A stretch of DNA of 64,000 nt from Bacteroidota bacterium (GTDB lineage: Bacteria > Bacteroidota > Bacteroidia > B-17B0 > Aurantibacillaceae). The notes under the pieces were generated by a model, which worked only from the letters and a program-made list of their open reading frames with translations, searched no databases and was not told the DNA's origin. The DNA is taken from the NCBI GenBank assembly GCA_016185125.1, contig JACPOC010000011.1, positions 1-64,000 of the forward strand. The letters are read 5' to 3'. Below are positions 16,813 through 27,692 of the stretch, piece by piece (position 1 is the first letter of the stretch; each line of letters starts with the position of its first letter). A program made the translations under genes and the position numbers.

Positions 16813-17718
16813 TTAGGTAAACAAGTCTGTAGCCTCATTATAAAATACCGGAACTTTAATTTTAGTACCGCATTTTTTATTTAGTTGTTCAATCAAGTAT
16901 TTACTTAGTTCGGGAGAATAACGTTCGTCGTGCATGTGCATAAAAAAATAAGTTTCTTTAATTCCGTTTTCATTCCATTTTTTTATGCGTTTTACCCAAT
17001 CATCAATGCGTTTATAATCGCTTGTGTGCAAACTGTTGCCAACAAAACGTACAAATGCTTTAGGAGTAGTTAAACGCATGTGAAGCCCTTCCCTTATTCC
17101 GGCAGTATCTGTTATTACAGAGCCTACTTTATTCTTTTCCATCCAAGGATAAATTTCTTCCATTACCTTTCCCGTCATAAAATCTTTATTTCTGTATTCA
17201 ACAAAAACACGGAGTTCTTTTGGCACGCTTTCTAAAAAGTGTTGTATTGTTTCCAAATGCTTTTCTCCCATTTGCGGATGCGGCATTAAAAACACGGGGC
17301 CAAGATTACTACCAAGCTCATGGGCTACTTCCAGAAACTGGTCTAATTCACGTGTTACATCTTTTAACCGTTTACGATGTGTAATCGCTTCATGAAATTT
17401 CGGACAAAATTTAAAATCTTTTCCAACTTTGCTCTTCCAGTCTTTTATCTGTTTTTTATCAGGAAGCTTATAAAAAATGGCATTAAACTCAATGCAGTTA
17501 AATTGTTTGGCGTACTCTTCTAAAAAATTAGATGCCTTTGTTTTTTTCGGATACAATTTTCCCACCCATTGGGAAATACCCCATTTAGCCAAGCCAACAT
17601 GCACTTTTGACTTTGCCATTTTTTGTTTAGATAAAACAGCGGTTGTTTGTGTATGATCTTTAGGTAAAGAAAGATCTAATGTGTCTAAAAGTTTATCTGC
17701 GGTTTTCCCATAATCCAT
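16813..17718 (-). CDS. DUF72 (YecE-family) protein
   Basis: About 301 residues from the ATG at 17718; an ATG at 17790 would add an unlikely hydrophobic stretch and was not used. A TIM-barrel-like DUF72 domain is evident from HVGLAKWGISQW, FNCIEFNAIFYKLP, FKFCPKFHEAITH, VFVEYRNKDF and YFFMHMHDERY. The biochemical function of the family is not established. It ends nine bases after dnaE2 on the opposite strand and diverges from purH. Confidence 0.9.
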   Translation of the reverse strand: MDYGKTADKLLDTLDLSLPKDHTQTTAVLSKQKMAKSKVHVGLAKWGISQWVGKLYPKKTKASNFLEEYAKQFNCIEFNAIFYKLPDKKQIKDWKSKVGKDFKFCPKFHEAITHRKRLKDVTRELDQFLEVAHELGSNLGPVFLMPHPQMGEKHLETIQHFLESVPKELRVFVEYRNKDFMTGKVMEEIYPWMEKNKVGSVITDTAGIREGLHMRLTTPKAFVRFVGNSLHTSDYKRIDDWVKRIKKWNENGIKETYFFMHMHDERYSPELSKYLIEQLNKKCGTKIKVPVFYNEATDLFT

Positions 17719-17834
17719 CCTGAAAGTTAAATAATAGAATCTAAAAACAAAAGTTATTATTACCGCTGACGTTATTATTTTAAATTGCAACGCTAAGAGT
17801 TAATAAAAATTAATCTTTTAATAGAATCTTCGTT

Positions 17835-17842
17835 TATCTTTG
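17835..17842 (+). promoter_or_regulatory. purH -7 element
   Basis: TATCTTTG lies 16 bases before the ATG at 17858. The in-frame TTG at 17840 falls within this element, which decides the start. Confidence 0.55.
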
Positions 17843-17857
17843 GGCTTTCTTATAAAA

Positions 17858-19384
17858 ATGAGCAATACCAAAAATATAAAAAGCGCTTTAATTTCTGTTT
17901 ATTACAAAGATAATTTAGAGCCTATCATAAAAAAGTTGAACAACTTAGGCGTAAAATTATACAGTACCGGCGGCACTTTATCCTTTATTGAAAAATTAAA
18001 TATTCCTGTAACGGCAGTAGATTCAGTAACTTCTTACCCCGAAATATTTGGCGGAAGAGTAAAAACATTACATCCTGCAATTTTTGGCGGCATTTTAAAC
18101 CGACGCGATAATGATTCAGATGTAAAAGAAAAAGTTCAGCACAATATTCCGGATATTGATTTGGTAATTGTTGATTTGTATCCTTTTGAAGAAACAGTTT
18201 TGGGCGAAGCAAAAGAACAGGAGATCATTGAAAAAATAGATATTGGAGGCATTTCATTAATTCGTGCGGCTGCTAAAAATTTTAACGATGTTGTAATTAT
18301 TTCTTCTCGAAACGATTACTCGGAATTATTAACTTTATTAGAAAGTAAAAAAGGAAGTTCAGAATTAAGTGACAGAAAACGTTTTGCCGCAAAAGCATTC
18401 GCCACTTCTTCCCATTACGATTCGGCTATTTTCAATTACTTTAATAACACCGAAAATATTCCTCAATTTAAACAAAGCTTGCAGCAGGCTCAGGTTTTAC
18501 GTTATGGCGAAAATCCACATCAAAAGGGTAAATTTTACGGCGACCTCAATAAAATGTTTACCAAGTTGCACGGAAAAGAATTGTCCTATAATAACTTATT
18601 GGATGTTGACGCAGGAGTTGCATTAATTTCTGATTTTACAGAACCCACTTTTGCTATTTTAAAACATAACAATGCCTGCGGAGTTGCTTCGCGCGATACG
18701 ATTTTAAAAGCTTATACAGATGCTTTGGCAGGAGATCCTGTTTCTGCCTTTGGAGGAATTTTAATTGGAAATAAAAAAATTGACCTTGCCACCGCCACCG
18801 AAATAAATAAATTATTTTGCGAAGTGGTTATTGCTCCCGCTTATGATGAGGATGCGTTAACTGTTTTAAAATCGAAAGCCAACCGCATTATTTTAATTCA
18901 GAATAAAGTTGAATTGAGTAATAAATCATTCCGTACTTTATTAAACGGAGTAATTGAACAGGACAAAGATCTTAACGTAGAAACAGAAGCGGATTTAAAA
19001 TCAGCCACTACAAAAATTCCTACTTCAAGTGAAATTAAAGATTTATTATTCGCTAATAAGTTGGTAAAACATACAAAATCCAACACCATTGTTTTTGCAA
19101 AAAACCAACAATTGCTGGCAAGTGGCACGGGGCAAACATCGCGCGTTGACGCTTTAAAGCAAGCCATTGTAAAAGCACAGAATTTTGGTTTTGATTTGAA
19201 CGGCGCAGTAATGGCCAGTGATGCTTTTTTCCCTTTTCCCGATTGTGTGGAAATTGCACACAAAGTTGGCATAACCGCCATTATTCAACCCGGAGGTTCA
19301 ATAAAAGATAAAGAAAGTATTGATTACTGTAATGCTAACGGAGTAAGCATGGTAATGACAGGAGTTAGGCATTTTAAGCATTAA
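17858..19384 (+). CDS. purH: Bifunctional AICAR formyltransferase/IMP cyclohydrolase
   Basis: 508 residues catalysing the last two steps of purine synthesis, AICAR to FAICAR to IMP. The N-terminal MGS-like cyclohydrolase domain shows LYSTGGT, GGRVKTLHPAIFGGIL and DIGGISLIRAAAKN. The C-terminal transformylase domain shows LRYGENPHQKG, LHGKELSYNNLLDVDA, the catalytic-region KHNNACGVA, and DAFFPFPDCV near the end. Full family length. It is a single gene with its own promoter; other pur genes are not in the window. Confidence 0.98.
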   Translation: MSNTKNIKSALISVYYKDNLEPIIKKLNNLGVKLYSTGGTLSFIEKLNIPVTAVDSVTSYPEIFGGRVKTLHPAIFGGILNRRDNDSDVKEKVQHNIPDIDLVIVDLYPFEETVLGEAKEQEIIEKIDIGGISLIRAAAKNFNDVVIISSRNDYSELLTLLESKKGSSELSDRKRFAAKAFATSSHYDSAIFNYFNNTENIPQFKQSLQQAQVLRYGENPHQKGKFYGDLNKMFTKLHGKELSYNNLLDVDAGVALISDFTEPTFAILKHNNACGVASRDTILKAYTDALAGDPVSAFGGILIGNKKIDLATATEINKLFCEVVIAPAYDEDALTVLKSKANRIILIQNKVELSNKSFRTLLNGVIEQDKDLNVETEADLKSATTKIPTSSEIKDLLFANKLVKHTKSNTIVFAKNQQLLASGTGQTSRVDALKQAIVKAQNFGFDLNGAVMASDAFFPFPDCVEIAHKVGITAIIQPGGSIKDKESIDYCNANGVSMVMTGVRHFKH

Positions 19385-19446
19385 AAAACCTAACATATTG
19401 GGGGTATCCAATTTTCCTGTCATCCACAAATACTAAGGGTTTGTTC

Positions 19447-19638
19447 TTACAAACCTTGTATCCAATTAATCACTTCATCTTTTGTTTTGCCAATTTTCTT
19501 TTGAATTCGGCCAATTAATTCATCATCCTTTCCCTCATCGTATTTTAAATCGTCGTCGGTAAGGTCGGCATATTGCTGTTTGATTTTTCCTTTAATCTCG
19601 TTCCAATTGCCTTTTAATTTTAATTCTTTGCTGTTCAT
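19447..19638 (-). CDS. CsbD-family stress protein
   Basis: 63 residues from the ATG at 19638 ([19 protein letters not shown]). Typical CsbD signature: [14 protein letters not shown], then [23 protein letters not shown]. Family members are small, highly charged proteins often induced by general stress; the molecular role is unknown. The gene stands alone between purH and typA. A longer ORF starting upstream adds a spurious hydrophobic leader and was rejected. Confidence 0.9.
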   Translation of the reverse strand: MNSKELKLKGNWNEIKGKIKQQYADLTDDDLKYDEGKDDELIGRIQKKIGKTKDEVINWIQGL

Positions 19639-19802
19639 ACTATTAGTTTTTAGTTTAAAATAGAGATTAAAAATTGTTGCCAGCCTTTCCCACAAAAAAA
19701 TGAGAAAATTTAACCGCAATACATACTTTCCGTTTGGTAGCAGTAGTTTCGGTTACTGCAACAACCTGTTGTTCAATAAGTTATAAATCCATCCATTTGA
19801 CA

Positions 19803-19835
19803 CAAAAAAAAGGGAACATTTCTGCTCCCTTTTTA
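19803..19835 (-). terminator. typA terminator
   Basis: Stem AAAAAGGGA/TCCCTTTTT with a 10-nt loop. On the minus strand it ends in eight T residues, 36 bases after the typA stop. Confidence 0.85.
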
Positions 19836-19870
19836 AACTATGTGATTACTAATAACTACGAACTGATAAC

Positions 19871-21682
19871 TTATTGCGCTTCCATCTTTTTACCTTCGCG
19901 CTTACGCGTGTTCTCATCTAAATGAATTTTACGTAAACGAATATGTGAAGGAGTAATTTCAACGTACTCATCACCCTGGATATATTCCATTGCTTCTTCT
20001 AAACTGAATTTAATTTTTGGAACGATGCGCATTTTTTCATCGGTACCACTGGCGCGCATGTTGGTCAATTGCTTTTCAGTACAAACGTTCACTACTAAAT
20101 CATCAGGACGAATATGCTCACCGATAATCATTCCCGGATAAATTTCTTCACCTGCTTCGATAAAGAATTTACCGCGATCCTGTAATTTATCAATAGAATA
20201 AGCAACTGCATTTCCTTTGTCTTTGCTGATTAATACGCCTGCAATACGGCTTGGGATATGGCCTTTCCAAGGTTCAAATGCTTTAAAGCGATGCGCCATG
20301 ATGGCCTCGCCTGCTGTTGCAGTTAAAACGTTATTACGTAAACCAATAATACCACGTGCAGGAATTTCAAACTCAATATGAGTCAAATCTCCTTTTGGTT
20401 CCATAATAGTTAAATTTCCTTTGCGCTGTGTAACCAGGTCAATAACTTTACTGGAAGATTCCTGAGGAACGTCAACAGTTAAAACCTCTATCGGCTCACA
20501 TTTCTGACCATCAATTTCTTTAACAATAACCTGTGGCTGCCCTAATTGTAATTCATAACCTTCGCGACGCATAGTCTCGATCAATACAGATAAGTGAAGA
20601 ATACCACGGCCAAACACAAGGTAAGAATCCGGAGAACCTGTTTCTTCTACGCGCATTGCCAGATTCTTTTCTAATTCTTTGTATAAACGATCGCGCAGGT
20701 GACGTGATGTAACATATTTTCCATCCTTACCAAAAAATGGCGAGTTGTTAATGGTAAACAACATGCTCATGGTTGGCTCATCAATATGCATCAATGGCAT
20801 TCCTTCAGGAGCGTCAAAATCAGCAACGGTATCACCGATCTCAAAACCTTCAATACCGGTAAACGCGCAAATATCGCCGGTTTCAACTTCGGTAACTTTT
20901 ACTTTACCCAAACCGTCGAAAATATATAATTCTTTAATTCTTGATTTTTGAATTCTGCCATCGCGTTTAACAACGCTCACCGGCATGTTTTCTTTAATGA
21001 TACCGCGGAATACACGTCCTACGGCAATACGGCCGATAAACGATGAATAATCCAATGAAGTAATTTGTATTTGCAAAGTACCTTCACGCTTTGGCGCGGT
21101 AGGAATTTTATCAATAATGGTATCCAATAAATAAGTAATGTCTTTAGTCGGTGTTTTCCAATCCGGCCCCATCCAGCCCTGCTTACTTGAACCATAAACA
21201 GTAGGGAAATCTAACTGATCTTCATTAGCTTCTAAGTTAAAAAATAAGTCAAAAACATTGTCATGCACTTCATCGGGACGGCAATTTGGCTTATCAACTT
21301 TATTAATTACAAGAATCGCTTTTTTACCAGCGGCAATTGCTTTTTGTAATACGAAACGTGTTTGAGGCATTGGCCCTTCAAAAGCATCCACTAATAAAAT
21401 AACACCGTCGGCCATGTTCATCACACGCTCTACTTCACCTCCAAAATCCGCGTGGCCGGGGGTGTCTATGATGTTGATTTTTGTTCCTTTATAAACAACA
21501 GAAACGTTTTTAGCTAAAATTGTAATTCCGCGTTCGCGTTCAAGGTCGTTATTATCTAAAATTAATTCTCCTGTTTGTTGATTGTCGCGAAATAAATTAC
21601 AGGTATGTAAGATCTTATCTACTAAGGTGGTTTTACCGTGGTCAACGTGGGCAATAATGGCAATGTTTCTGATTATGGACAT
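19871..21682 (-). CDS. typA: Ribosome-associated GTPase TypA/BipA
   Basis: 603 residues, a translational GTPase of the EF-G/LepA superfamily that assists ribosome assembly under stress and cold. G-motifs: [14 protein letters not shown] (G1), RGITI (G2), [14 protein letters not shown] (G3), [13 protein letters not shown] (G4). Domains II, III and V follow, and the BipA-specific C-terminal domain includes [20 protein letters not shown] and [20 protein letters not shown]. Complete length. It has its own -7 element and terminator. Confidence 0.98.
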   Translation of the reverse strand: MSIIRNIAIIAHVDHGKTTLVDKILHTCNLFRDNQQTGELILDNNDLERERGITILAKNVSVVYKGTKINIIDTPGHADFGGEVERVMNMADGVILLVDAFEGPMPQTRFVLQKAIAAGKKAILVINKVDKPNCRPDEVHDNVFDLFFNLEANEDQLDFPTVYGSSKQGWMGPDWKTPTKDITYLLDTIIDKIPTAPKREGTLQIQITSLDYSSFIGRIAVGRVFRGIIKENMPVSVVKRDGRIQKSRIKELYIFDGLGKVKVTEVETGDICAFTGIEGFEIGDTVADFDAPEGMPLMHIDEPTMSMLFTINNSPFFGKDGKYVTSRHLRDRLYKELEKNLAMRVEETGSPDSYLVFGRGILHLSVLIETMRREGYELQLGQPQVIVKEIDGQKCEPIEVLTVDVPQESSSKVIDLVTQRKGNLTIMEPKGDLTHIEFEIPARGIIGLRNNVLTATAGEAIMAHRFKAFEPWKGHIPSRIAGVLISKDKGNAVAYSIDKLQDRGKFFIEAGEEIYPGMIIGEHIRPDDLVVNVCTEKQLTNMRASGTDEKMRIVPKIKFSLEEAMEYIQGDEYVEITPSHIRLRKIHLDENTRKREGKKMEAQ

Positions 21683-21704
21683 TTTATGTTTTTTTTATGG
21701 TCGG

Positions 21705-21712
21705 CAAAGATA
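21705..21712 (-). promoter_or_regulatory. typA -7 element
   Basis: Minus-strand TATCTTTG, 23 nt before the ATG at 21682; no TTTG at the expected -33 distance. Confidence 0.55.
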
Positions 21713-21830
21713 GTTAATTTTTATCAAATAGCCTGTATTAATTGATTGTTAAGCGGTTAAGAGGTGTTAAATAGATTAAAGGGACTTAAAGGAAAGACAA
21801 ATCTATAGGTAAACGGATTAACTAAGTGTT

Positions 21831-22449
21831 TTATTTTTTTATAGTATAACTCACCAACGCCAAGGTAGTTATTGGAATATTTGTACTGCTGTACTGGATT
21901 TCTTTAACCAATCCAATATTCTTAATGTAATATCTACGATAAATCCAAGTATAAGACGGTGGATCCAACCAAAAAAAAATCTTCCGTAACTATTGTGGGT
22001 GAATAGGTTGTGCCGGAAACTATAATAGCGGTATCCCTTGCTATTACCTTTCGACTAAGTGAATAACCCATAGAGTAAGAAACGTGCCAGGACATTCCGA
22101 TATTTGTAGTTTCGGATAGAACTGATACAAATGGATTATATGGGTCTAAGTGCGTCTCATATCCCCACACGCCGCTATTTTGATAGAAGGGCACATAAAA
22201 AGTATCTGAAATAAAATTTAGTTTGGTGTAGTAGTCTAATTTATAAACCGAGTCGGTTTTGCATGAAACAGTATCATTATTTTGATCTAAATATTTCCAC
22301 TTGGATCCGGGATATACGGGAAAATAACTTTGTGGATAAATCGTATCATAGGCTTTGTAAACTTAAGGTTGCACTAAAATGCCTTTTTTCTTTGTACAAG
22401 AAATTGTCATCACAATTAAACACAAGAAAACGAACGAGTATAATTTCAT
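21831..22449 (-). pseudogene. Broken lipoprotein gene (nonsense plus frameshift)
   Basis: Reading from the ATG at 22449 gives a lipoprotein signal peptide (MKLYSFVFLCLIVMTISC) followed after ten residues by an in-frame TAA at 22365-22363. The same frame then continues with a normal-looking sequence (YDTIYPQSYFPVYPGSKWKY, a start typical of Bacteroidetes lipoproteins) as far as a run of nine A (plus strand 21971-21979). There it leaves frame and stops at 21934. Removing one base of that run restores WLDPPSYTWIYRRYYIKNIG and an end at 21831, giving about 205 codons. Two independent lesions suggest real decay, although the homopolymer could be a sequencing error. It lies downstream of hemE. Confidence 0.8.
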
Positions 22450-22484
22450 TTAACAACGAATATAATGAATTTTTCTCAGAAAAT

Positions 22485-23507
22485 CTACCACTTATACTCT
22501 TTCACCACATCCACAAACAACTTCGCTTTTTCTTTGTCGATATCAGGGTAAAGGCCGTGGCCTAAATTACAGATGTAGCGGTTTTTGCCGAAAGCTTTTA
22601 GCATAGAGTGCGTTTCGGAAATAATTGTTTTTTCATCGGCGTATAATAAACACGGGTCAGCATTTCCCTGCAAGGTCTTCCCGCCTGCTTCTTGTCTCGC
22701 TTTTGTAGGATCAATCGTCCAATCCAACCCAATACTGTTGCAAGATGTTTCAGCAATTTTCTTTACGGCGTAATGTGCGTCTTTTGCAAATACTGTAACG
22801 GGAGCAATAGGCGAGAGGGCGTCGCAGATTTTAGAAATGTATTTTAAAGAAAACTCATAATACATTTTTTCGCTGAGCACACCGGCCCAGGAATCAAAGA
22901 TCTGCAAGAGGTTGGCGCCGGCAATAACCTGTCCTTTTAAATAATTGATAGAGCTTTGCGTTATTTTTTCGAGAAGCTGATGCGAAAGATCGGGATGCGT
23001 GTATAAAAATTGCTTGGCCTTGCTGAATGTTTTGCTTCCGCTTCCTTCAATCATGTAAGCGAATAGAGTCCAAGGTGCACCGCAGAACCCGATAAGCGGA
23101 ACTCGGTTATTAAGATTTTTTTTGGTGAGTGAAAGTGCTTTCATCACGTAATCCAGATCACCGGCATCAGCAATTTTTAACTTATCAATATCCGCTTTTG
23201 TATGAATGGTATTTGGAAAGCGCGGACCTTTCGCTTCAATCATTTCGTAAGGTAAGCCCATGGCTTCGGGTATTACCAGAATGTCGCTGAAAATAATAGC
23301 GGCATCTACTCCTAAAATATCCACGGGCTGAATGGTAACCTCAGCCGCCAGTTCAGGATTTTTTACAAATTCCACAAAGTTTTTCGCTTTGGCTCTTGTG
23401 GCTCTGTACTCGGGCAAAATGCGTCCTGCTTGGCGCATGAGCCACACGGGAGCACGTTCCACTTCTTCGCCTTTTGCTGCGCGTAATAATAAATTGTTTT
23501 TTAACAT
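22485..23507 (-). CDS. hemE: Uroporphyrinogen decarboxylase
   Basis: 340 residues. Converts uroporphyrinogen III to coproporphyrinogen III in heme synthesis. Signature [14 protein letters not shown] (RQAGR at 25-29), catalytic Asp in [26 protein letters not shown], and [10 protein letters not shown] near the C-terminus. Full length. It is not linked to other hem genes here. A -7 element lies just upstream and the lipoprotein relic just downstream. Confidence 0.98.
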   Translation of the reverse strand: MLKNNLLLRAAKGEEVERAPVWLMRQAGRILPEYRATRAKAKNFVEFVKNPELAAEVTIQPVDILGVDAAIIFSDILVIPEAMGLPYEMIEAKGPRFPNTIHTKADIDKLKIADAGDLDYVMKALSLTKKNLNNRVPLIGFCGAPWTLFAYMIEGSGSKTFSKAKQFLYTHPDLSHQLLEKITQSSINYLKGQVIAGANLLQIFDSWAGVLSEKMYYEFSLKYISKICDALSPIAPVTVFAKDAHYAVKKIAETSCNSIGLDWTIDPTKARQEAGGKTLQGNADPCLLYADEKTIISETHSMLKAFGKNRYICNLGHGLYPDIDKEKAKLFVDVVKEYKW

Positions 23508-23512
23508 TAGGG

Positions 23513-23520
23513 CAAATGTA
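23513..23520 (-). promoter_or_regulatory. hemE -7 element
   Basis: Minus-strand TACATTTG six bases before the ATG at 23507, giving a very short or no leader. Confidence 0.5.
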
Positions 23521-23619
23521 AAGTTTATTGAGTTATATTTTTAATAAAATAAGTGATGAGCGGTTTCTATATTTGGCTAACTTAAACGTAACTTTCAATT
23601 TTTATTTATAATTATTTAT

Positions 23620-25608
23620 ATGAAACACCTTTTTACATTCTTCGCAATTTTATCAGCATTCACTTTTTACGGACAAGATCACTTTTGTTCAAAAGCCAAG
23701 CGGGCTTCTGCGGCACGCACAATCACTCATCAGCAACGCACTTCGGCCTTGCTTCCGCAAATTTCGCACGAATTAAAGTACGATGTAAAATTTGTGCACT
23801 TGAATTTGAACGTAGAAAGAACTACCAAATTTATAAGCGGTGGCGTTAAAACAATAGCAACAGTAACCGCATCAGCTCTTGATACTTTTGCTTGTTTATT
23901 ATATAAAAATCACGCCATTGATTCCATTCGTTTTAACGGCCTGCTTACGGCATTTACCAGAAAAGACAGTATGGTAAAAGTTGCGCCTGTAACTCCTTTA
24001 GCCAATGGTCAATCCTTTACGGTAACTATTTATTATCAGGGTATTCCACCTGTTGGAGGCTCTGCAATAGGCAGTGGATTTAGCACCGGCACTTCGGGTT
24101 CATGGGGCAATCAGGCAACTTGGAGTTTGAGCGAAAGCTTGGTAGCTTATCATTGGTGGCCTTGTAAACAAATTATAACAGATAAAATAGATTCGAGCTG
24201 GGTGTATATTACTACTGACTCTTTAAACATGGCAGGCTCCAATGGCTTGCTTAAAAATGTAGTAACGGTAGGGTCAAAAAAACGATTTGAGTGGAAGTCC
24301 AAATACCCCATTGCGTATTACCTGATTTCGGTAGCAGTTGCTAAATATAAAGAGTATAAACTTTATGCGCATCCACAATATTTGCCAAACGATTCTATTT
24401 TAATTCAGAATTTTATTTATGATAATGCCATCAACAACGGTTCTTTTATCAGCACGCAAAAAGCGCAATTAAACAAAATGCCGCAGGTTTTAGAATTTCA
24501 AAGCAAAATGTATGGCATGTATCCTTTTTACAAAGAAAAATACGGTCATTGTATGGCGCCTTTTGGCGGAGGTATGGAACATCAAACCATGACCAGCTTA
24601 GGCTTTTTTGATTACTATATTGATGCTCACGAATTAGGCCATCATTGGTGGGGAGATAATGTGACTTGTAAAAGCTGGGGAGATATATGGATTAATGAAG
24701 GTTTTGCATCTTATACCGAGCATCTTTGCGCTCAATACCTCGATCCGGGCAATTTTCAGCCAAATCTTAATTCGGCGCATACAAGCGTAATGAGTCAACC
24801 CGGAGGAAGTATTTTTTTTACAGGAGCAGATACGCTTGATGCCAATCGTATTTTTGATTCACGCTTAACCTACGATAAGGGTGGCGCTATAATCAATACT
24901 CTCCGTTTTGTTACTAATAACGATTCCCTGTGGTTTAATACATTGCGCAGTTTTCAAAACGCGTATAAAAACAGTACGGCTTCAGCATCTGATTTTATGA
25001 ACTACTATCAAACTCAAACGGGTATTAATTCCACACAATTTTTTAACCAATGGTATTACGGGCAGGGCTATCCTACCTTTACCGTAAAATATAATACGGT
25101 TGGAAATACCTGTTTTATTAAAAGCACACAAAGTACAAGCGTACCTTCTTCAGTGCCATTATTTATCACTCCTATGGAATATAAAATAACCCGCTCCGGA
25201 GCACCGGACACAACCGTTAGAGTTACGCACAGCAACACTACTGAGTTTTATTCCTTTAATTTAACGGGTACTGTTACCGGTGTGGTGTGTGACCCTAACA
25301 ATTGGGTAATTAATAAAGTGGTGGGGCCTACTTTAGATGGTACTTTAGTAGGTTTAAGCGAAACAATAAACGAAGTAATTTCAATTAATATTGGCCCCAA
25401 TCCTACACGCAATTACCTAAAAATAAATAATAGTATTGCAAACGGAAAATTAGAAGTGTTTGAAATGGGCGGTAAAAAAGTTTTGCAATTAAATCTTACT
25501 AAAGAAATGAATGTAGATTTTTCCGGTTTTTGCGACGGAGTTTATATTTTAAAATTTACGGATAATCAAGGCCTTGAAAAGTATACGCATAAAATTATTA
25601 AGGAATAG
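23620..25608 (+). CDS. Secreted M1-family metallopeptidase with T9SS type A domain
   Basis: 662 residues. Signal peptide (MKHLFTFFAILSAFTFYGQ), then an M1 aminopeptidase N-terminal beta-domain, the GGGMEHQTM substrate-binding motif (GxMEN-like), and the zinc site HELGHHWWGD near residue 336 with the third ligand in NEGFASY about 18 residues further. The C-terminal ~80 residues are a type A sorting domain (IGPNPTRNYLKI, FCDGVYILKF, ending KIIKE). It is predicted to be an exported zinc peptidase trimming peptides outside the cell. It converges with the GH26-like gene. Confidence 0.93.
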   Translation: MKHLFTFFAILSAFTFYGQDHFCSKAKRASAARTITHQQRTSALLPQISHELKYDVKFVHLNLNVERTTKFISGGVKTIATVTASALDTFACLLYKNHAIDSIRFNGLLTAFTRKDSMVKVAPVTPLANGQSFTVTIYYQGIPPVGGSAIGSGFSTGTSGSWGNQATWSLSESLVAYHWWPCKQIITDKIDSSWVYITTDSLNMAGSNGLLKNVVTVGSKKRFEWKSKYPIAYYLISVAVAKYKEYKLYAHPQYLPNDSILIQNFIYDNAINNGSFISTQKAQLNKMPQVLEFQSKMYGMYPFYKEKYGHCMAPFGGGMEHQTMTSLGFFDYYIDAHELGHHWWGDNVTCKSWGDIWINEGFASYTEHLCAQYLDPGNFQPNLNSAHTSVMSQPGGSIFFTGADTLDANRIFDSRLTYDKGGAIINTLRFVTNNDSLWFNTLRSFQNAYKNSTASASDFMNYYQTQTGINSTQFFNQWYYGQGYPTFTVKYNTVGNTCFIKSTQSTSVPSSVPLFITPMEYKITRSGAPDTTVRVTHSNTTEFYSFNLTGTVTGVVCDPNNWVINKVVGPTLDGTLVGLSETINEVISINIGPNPTRNYLKINNSIANGKLEVFEMGGKKVLQLNLTKEMNVDFSGFCDGVYILKFTDNQGLEKYTHKIIKE

Positions 25609-25674
25609 ATAAAAAAGGGTTTATCTTGTGTGGAAAATATACCCACAAACAGTTAAATGTGTTAATTTATTGGG

Positions 25675-27573
25675 TTAATTTGCTGGGGTTTTTATCATTT
25701 TACTTTTTTTAGTTAAGGATGGTGTTTTAATTTCGACCATGTAAATGCCGGGTGCCAAATCGTCGCTTAAACGAATAGTAGTTTTACTTTTATCAATGGA
25801 AGTAGCCATAATTTTTTTTCCGGCAACATCACAAATAATCAGCTCCATACTGGATGCCGTATCGCTAAATCCGGTAAGATTAAATTTTATTTCATTTATA
25901 AATGGATTTGGATATGCCTGTAAGCCTGAAAAACCCTCAAATTCCTTTAAGCCCACCGAACCATTGTAAAAATTATCGTTCCACACGCAATTTACAAATG
26001 ATTGCTGCGCCGCGGGTGAAGAATTAATGCGCCAATCGTGTTCTTTAACAATACTAAAAAATATTAGTGCCTTTGTTTTATTAAAATGTGTTTGCAAATT
26101 ACGGTTCATCTGGCAAACCCATTCTCCTTTTGTTTGGGAGCTTGTGGGCTCTCCCGAATATCTTTCCCTTGATCCAATCTCGCAGATATAAAGCGGTTTA
26201 TTGGGAATATATTTTGTGAGATAATAATAGGTTTCGGCGGCTGTGTAGCGAAACGATTTCCAATCGGGTGTGCCAAGGTTTGGATGATTGTATAAATCAT
26301 TGGCCACAATATCCACATAGGCATCTCCCGGATAACAACTGATAATCCAATTATAGGCCACATAAGGTTTTGGTTCGGCGTTTACGCACCACATCCATTT
26401 TGCATTGTTTGCCCCCACTGCACGGAAACGGTCTACCACATGCCTGAAAGCGGCAATATATTTGGCAGGATCGGCATTGTTTTGGGTTAAAGACCAGGAA
26501 TACCAATCGCCTTCAAACTCATGAAAAATTCGCATTATCACATCGCCGCTGTATGATTTTATTTTATTTGCAAAGGCATCAATATAGCCATCAAAAGAAC
26601 CGTTTAAAATTTTATCAAGCCTGGGTTGTATAGGATCGAGGCGCGCATAGCCGGCAAACATCATTTCCCAGGTGATAAGCGGCGTGTAGCCATTATTGAT
26701 AAGTGTTTGAACTTCAGCGCCCGGAAACACGTTTGGGGTAGTGCCGGTATTGGCATAATACAGAAACCAGTTGACAACCGATAATTTTTTTCCTGCAGAC
26801 AACATCCCTTCTATATCCGCAGGAACCAGATCGGGCGAATTATTTCCTAAGGCGCCCAGTTTACAGCTTGCAGCCGGGTTAGCGGAGGGAAGATCAAGAA
26901 TGCCCGGCCCATGCGGTACAGTACCTTCCGAAAAGCAAATCATATCCAGGTAAAACTGATCGTTTACAGAGCCGGGAGTAGGTTTGCTCAGAATAAATCC
27001 TAGTGAAAGTATCATCCCTTTTGCGCCTGTGTATCCGGCATCAAAAATGCCGTTACCGGCCGAGCTTGCATCTACAAAAGCGCTCAATGGCACCGAAAAT
27101 AGCTGCCAGCCCGCGGATTGCGGCACGCTGAGGTTATAGCTCCATTTATCATCTGCCGCAGCATCGTAAAGATTGTTTTGATTATCATCTTCTGTAATAA
27201 TAAGTTGTAAAGGAAGCGCGCCGCTGCTGGAAGTGGGATTATAAAAATAAAAATTGAGGTAATCGGTGCCCGAATTAAGTTCTACATAGCGCATGGTTGC
27301 TTTACCAAATTCTGCGGTGCCCGATTGCCAGTTGCAGGAGAGTTTTAGAACACGATCGCCAATTACTTCGCTTGCCGCCAAGGGGTTAGCTGTAACTTCA
27401 TAGGCCATATCGCTGTTCTTATAATCGCCATCGGGTAAATTAACCTGTCCTATATCCAATCCGTCAAAATCATAAACAACCGAGATGAGTTGCCCGCCGG
27501 CAGCTATTTGCGATTGCGGAAAATAAGAGAATGGGAAAAATAATAAAGTGATAAAAAAGTTAAAATAATTCAT
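25675..27573 (-). CDS. Secreted GH26-like glycoside hydrolase with T9SS type A domain
   Basis: 632 residues. Signal peptide (FITLLFFPFSYFPQSQ), an N-terminal beta-sandwich region (about 25-220) that may bind carbohydrate, a TIM-barrel GH26-like domain, and a C-terminal type A sorting domain (AYPNPFINEIKFNL, ending KMIKT). The acid/base motif reads IFHEFEGDWYSW near residue 350 and the nucleophile region YICEIGSRE near 465, both as expected for GH26. Family members hydrolyse beta-mannans or mixed-linkage glucans; the substrate cannot be fixed from sequence alone. No polysaccharide utilisation locus surrounds it. Confidence 0.85.
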   Translation of the reverse strand: MNYFNFFITLLFFPFSYFPQSQIAAGGQLISVVYDFDGLDIGQVNLPDGDYKNSDMAYEVTANPLAASEVIGDRVLKLSCNWQSGTAEFGKATMRYVELNSGTDYLNFYFYNPTSSSGALPLQLIITEDDNQNNLYDAAADDKWSYNLSVPQSAGWQLFSVPLSAFVDASSAGNGIFDAGYTGAKGMILSLGFILSKPTPGSVNDQFYLDMICFSEGTVPHGPGILDLPSANPAASCKLGALGNNSPDLVPADIEGMLSAGKKLSVVNWFLYYANTGTTPNVFPGAEVQTLINNGYTPLITWEMMFAGYARLDPIQPRLDKILNGSFDGYIDAFANKIKSYSGDVIMRIFHEFEGDWYSWSLTQNNADPAKYIAAFRHVVDRFRAVGANNAKWMWCVNAEPKPYVAYNWIISCYPGDAYVDIVANDLYNHPNLGTPDWKSFRYTAAETYYYLTKYIPNKPLYICEIGSRERYSGEPTSSQTKGEWVCQMNRNLQTHFNKTKALIFFSIVKEHDWRINSSPAAQQSFVNCVWNDNFYNGSVGLKEFEGFSGLQAYPNPFINEIKFNLTGFSDTASSMELIICDVAGKKIMATSIDKSKTTIRLSDDLAPGIYMVEIKTPSLTKKSKMIKTPAN

Positions 27574-27692
27574 TCGCTTGAAACCGGTTTTTACTTTATG
27601 GAGAAAAAAAAATACCAGGTTTCAGGGTGTAAAATATGTCCCAACTAAATTTAGAAAAACTTTAAAAGCAACACCCCCGCCGAAAAAGGCAG

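Noticed and set aside
25609-25674. GATAAA/TTTATC hairpin between the M1 and GH26 genes as terminator
   Set aside because: The six-base A/T stem is too weak and no clear T-run follows on either strand.
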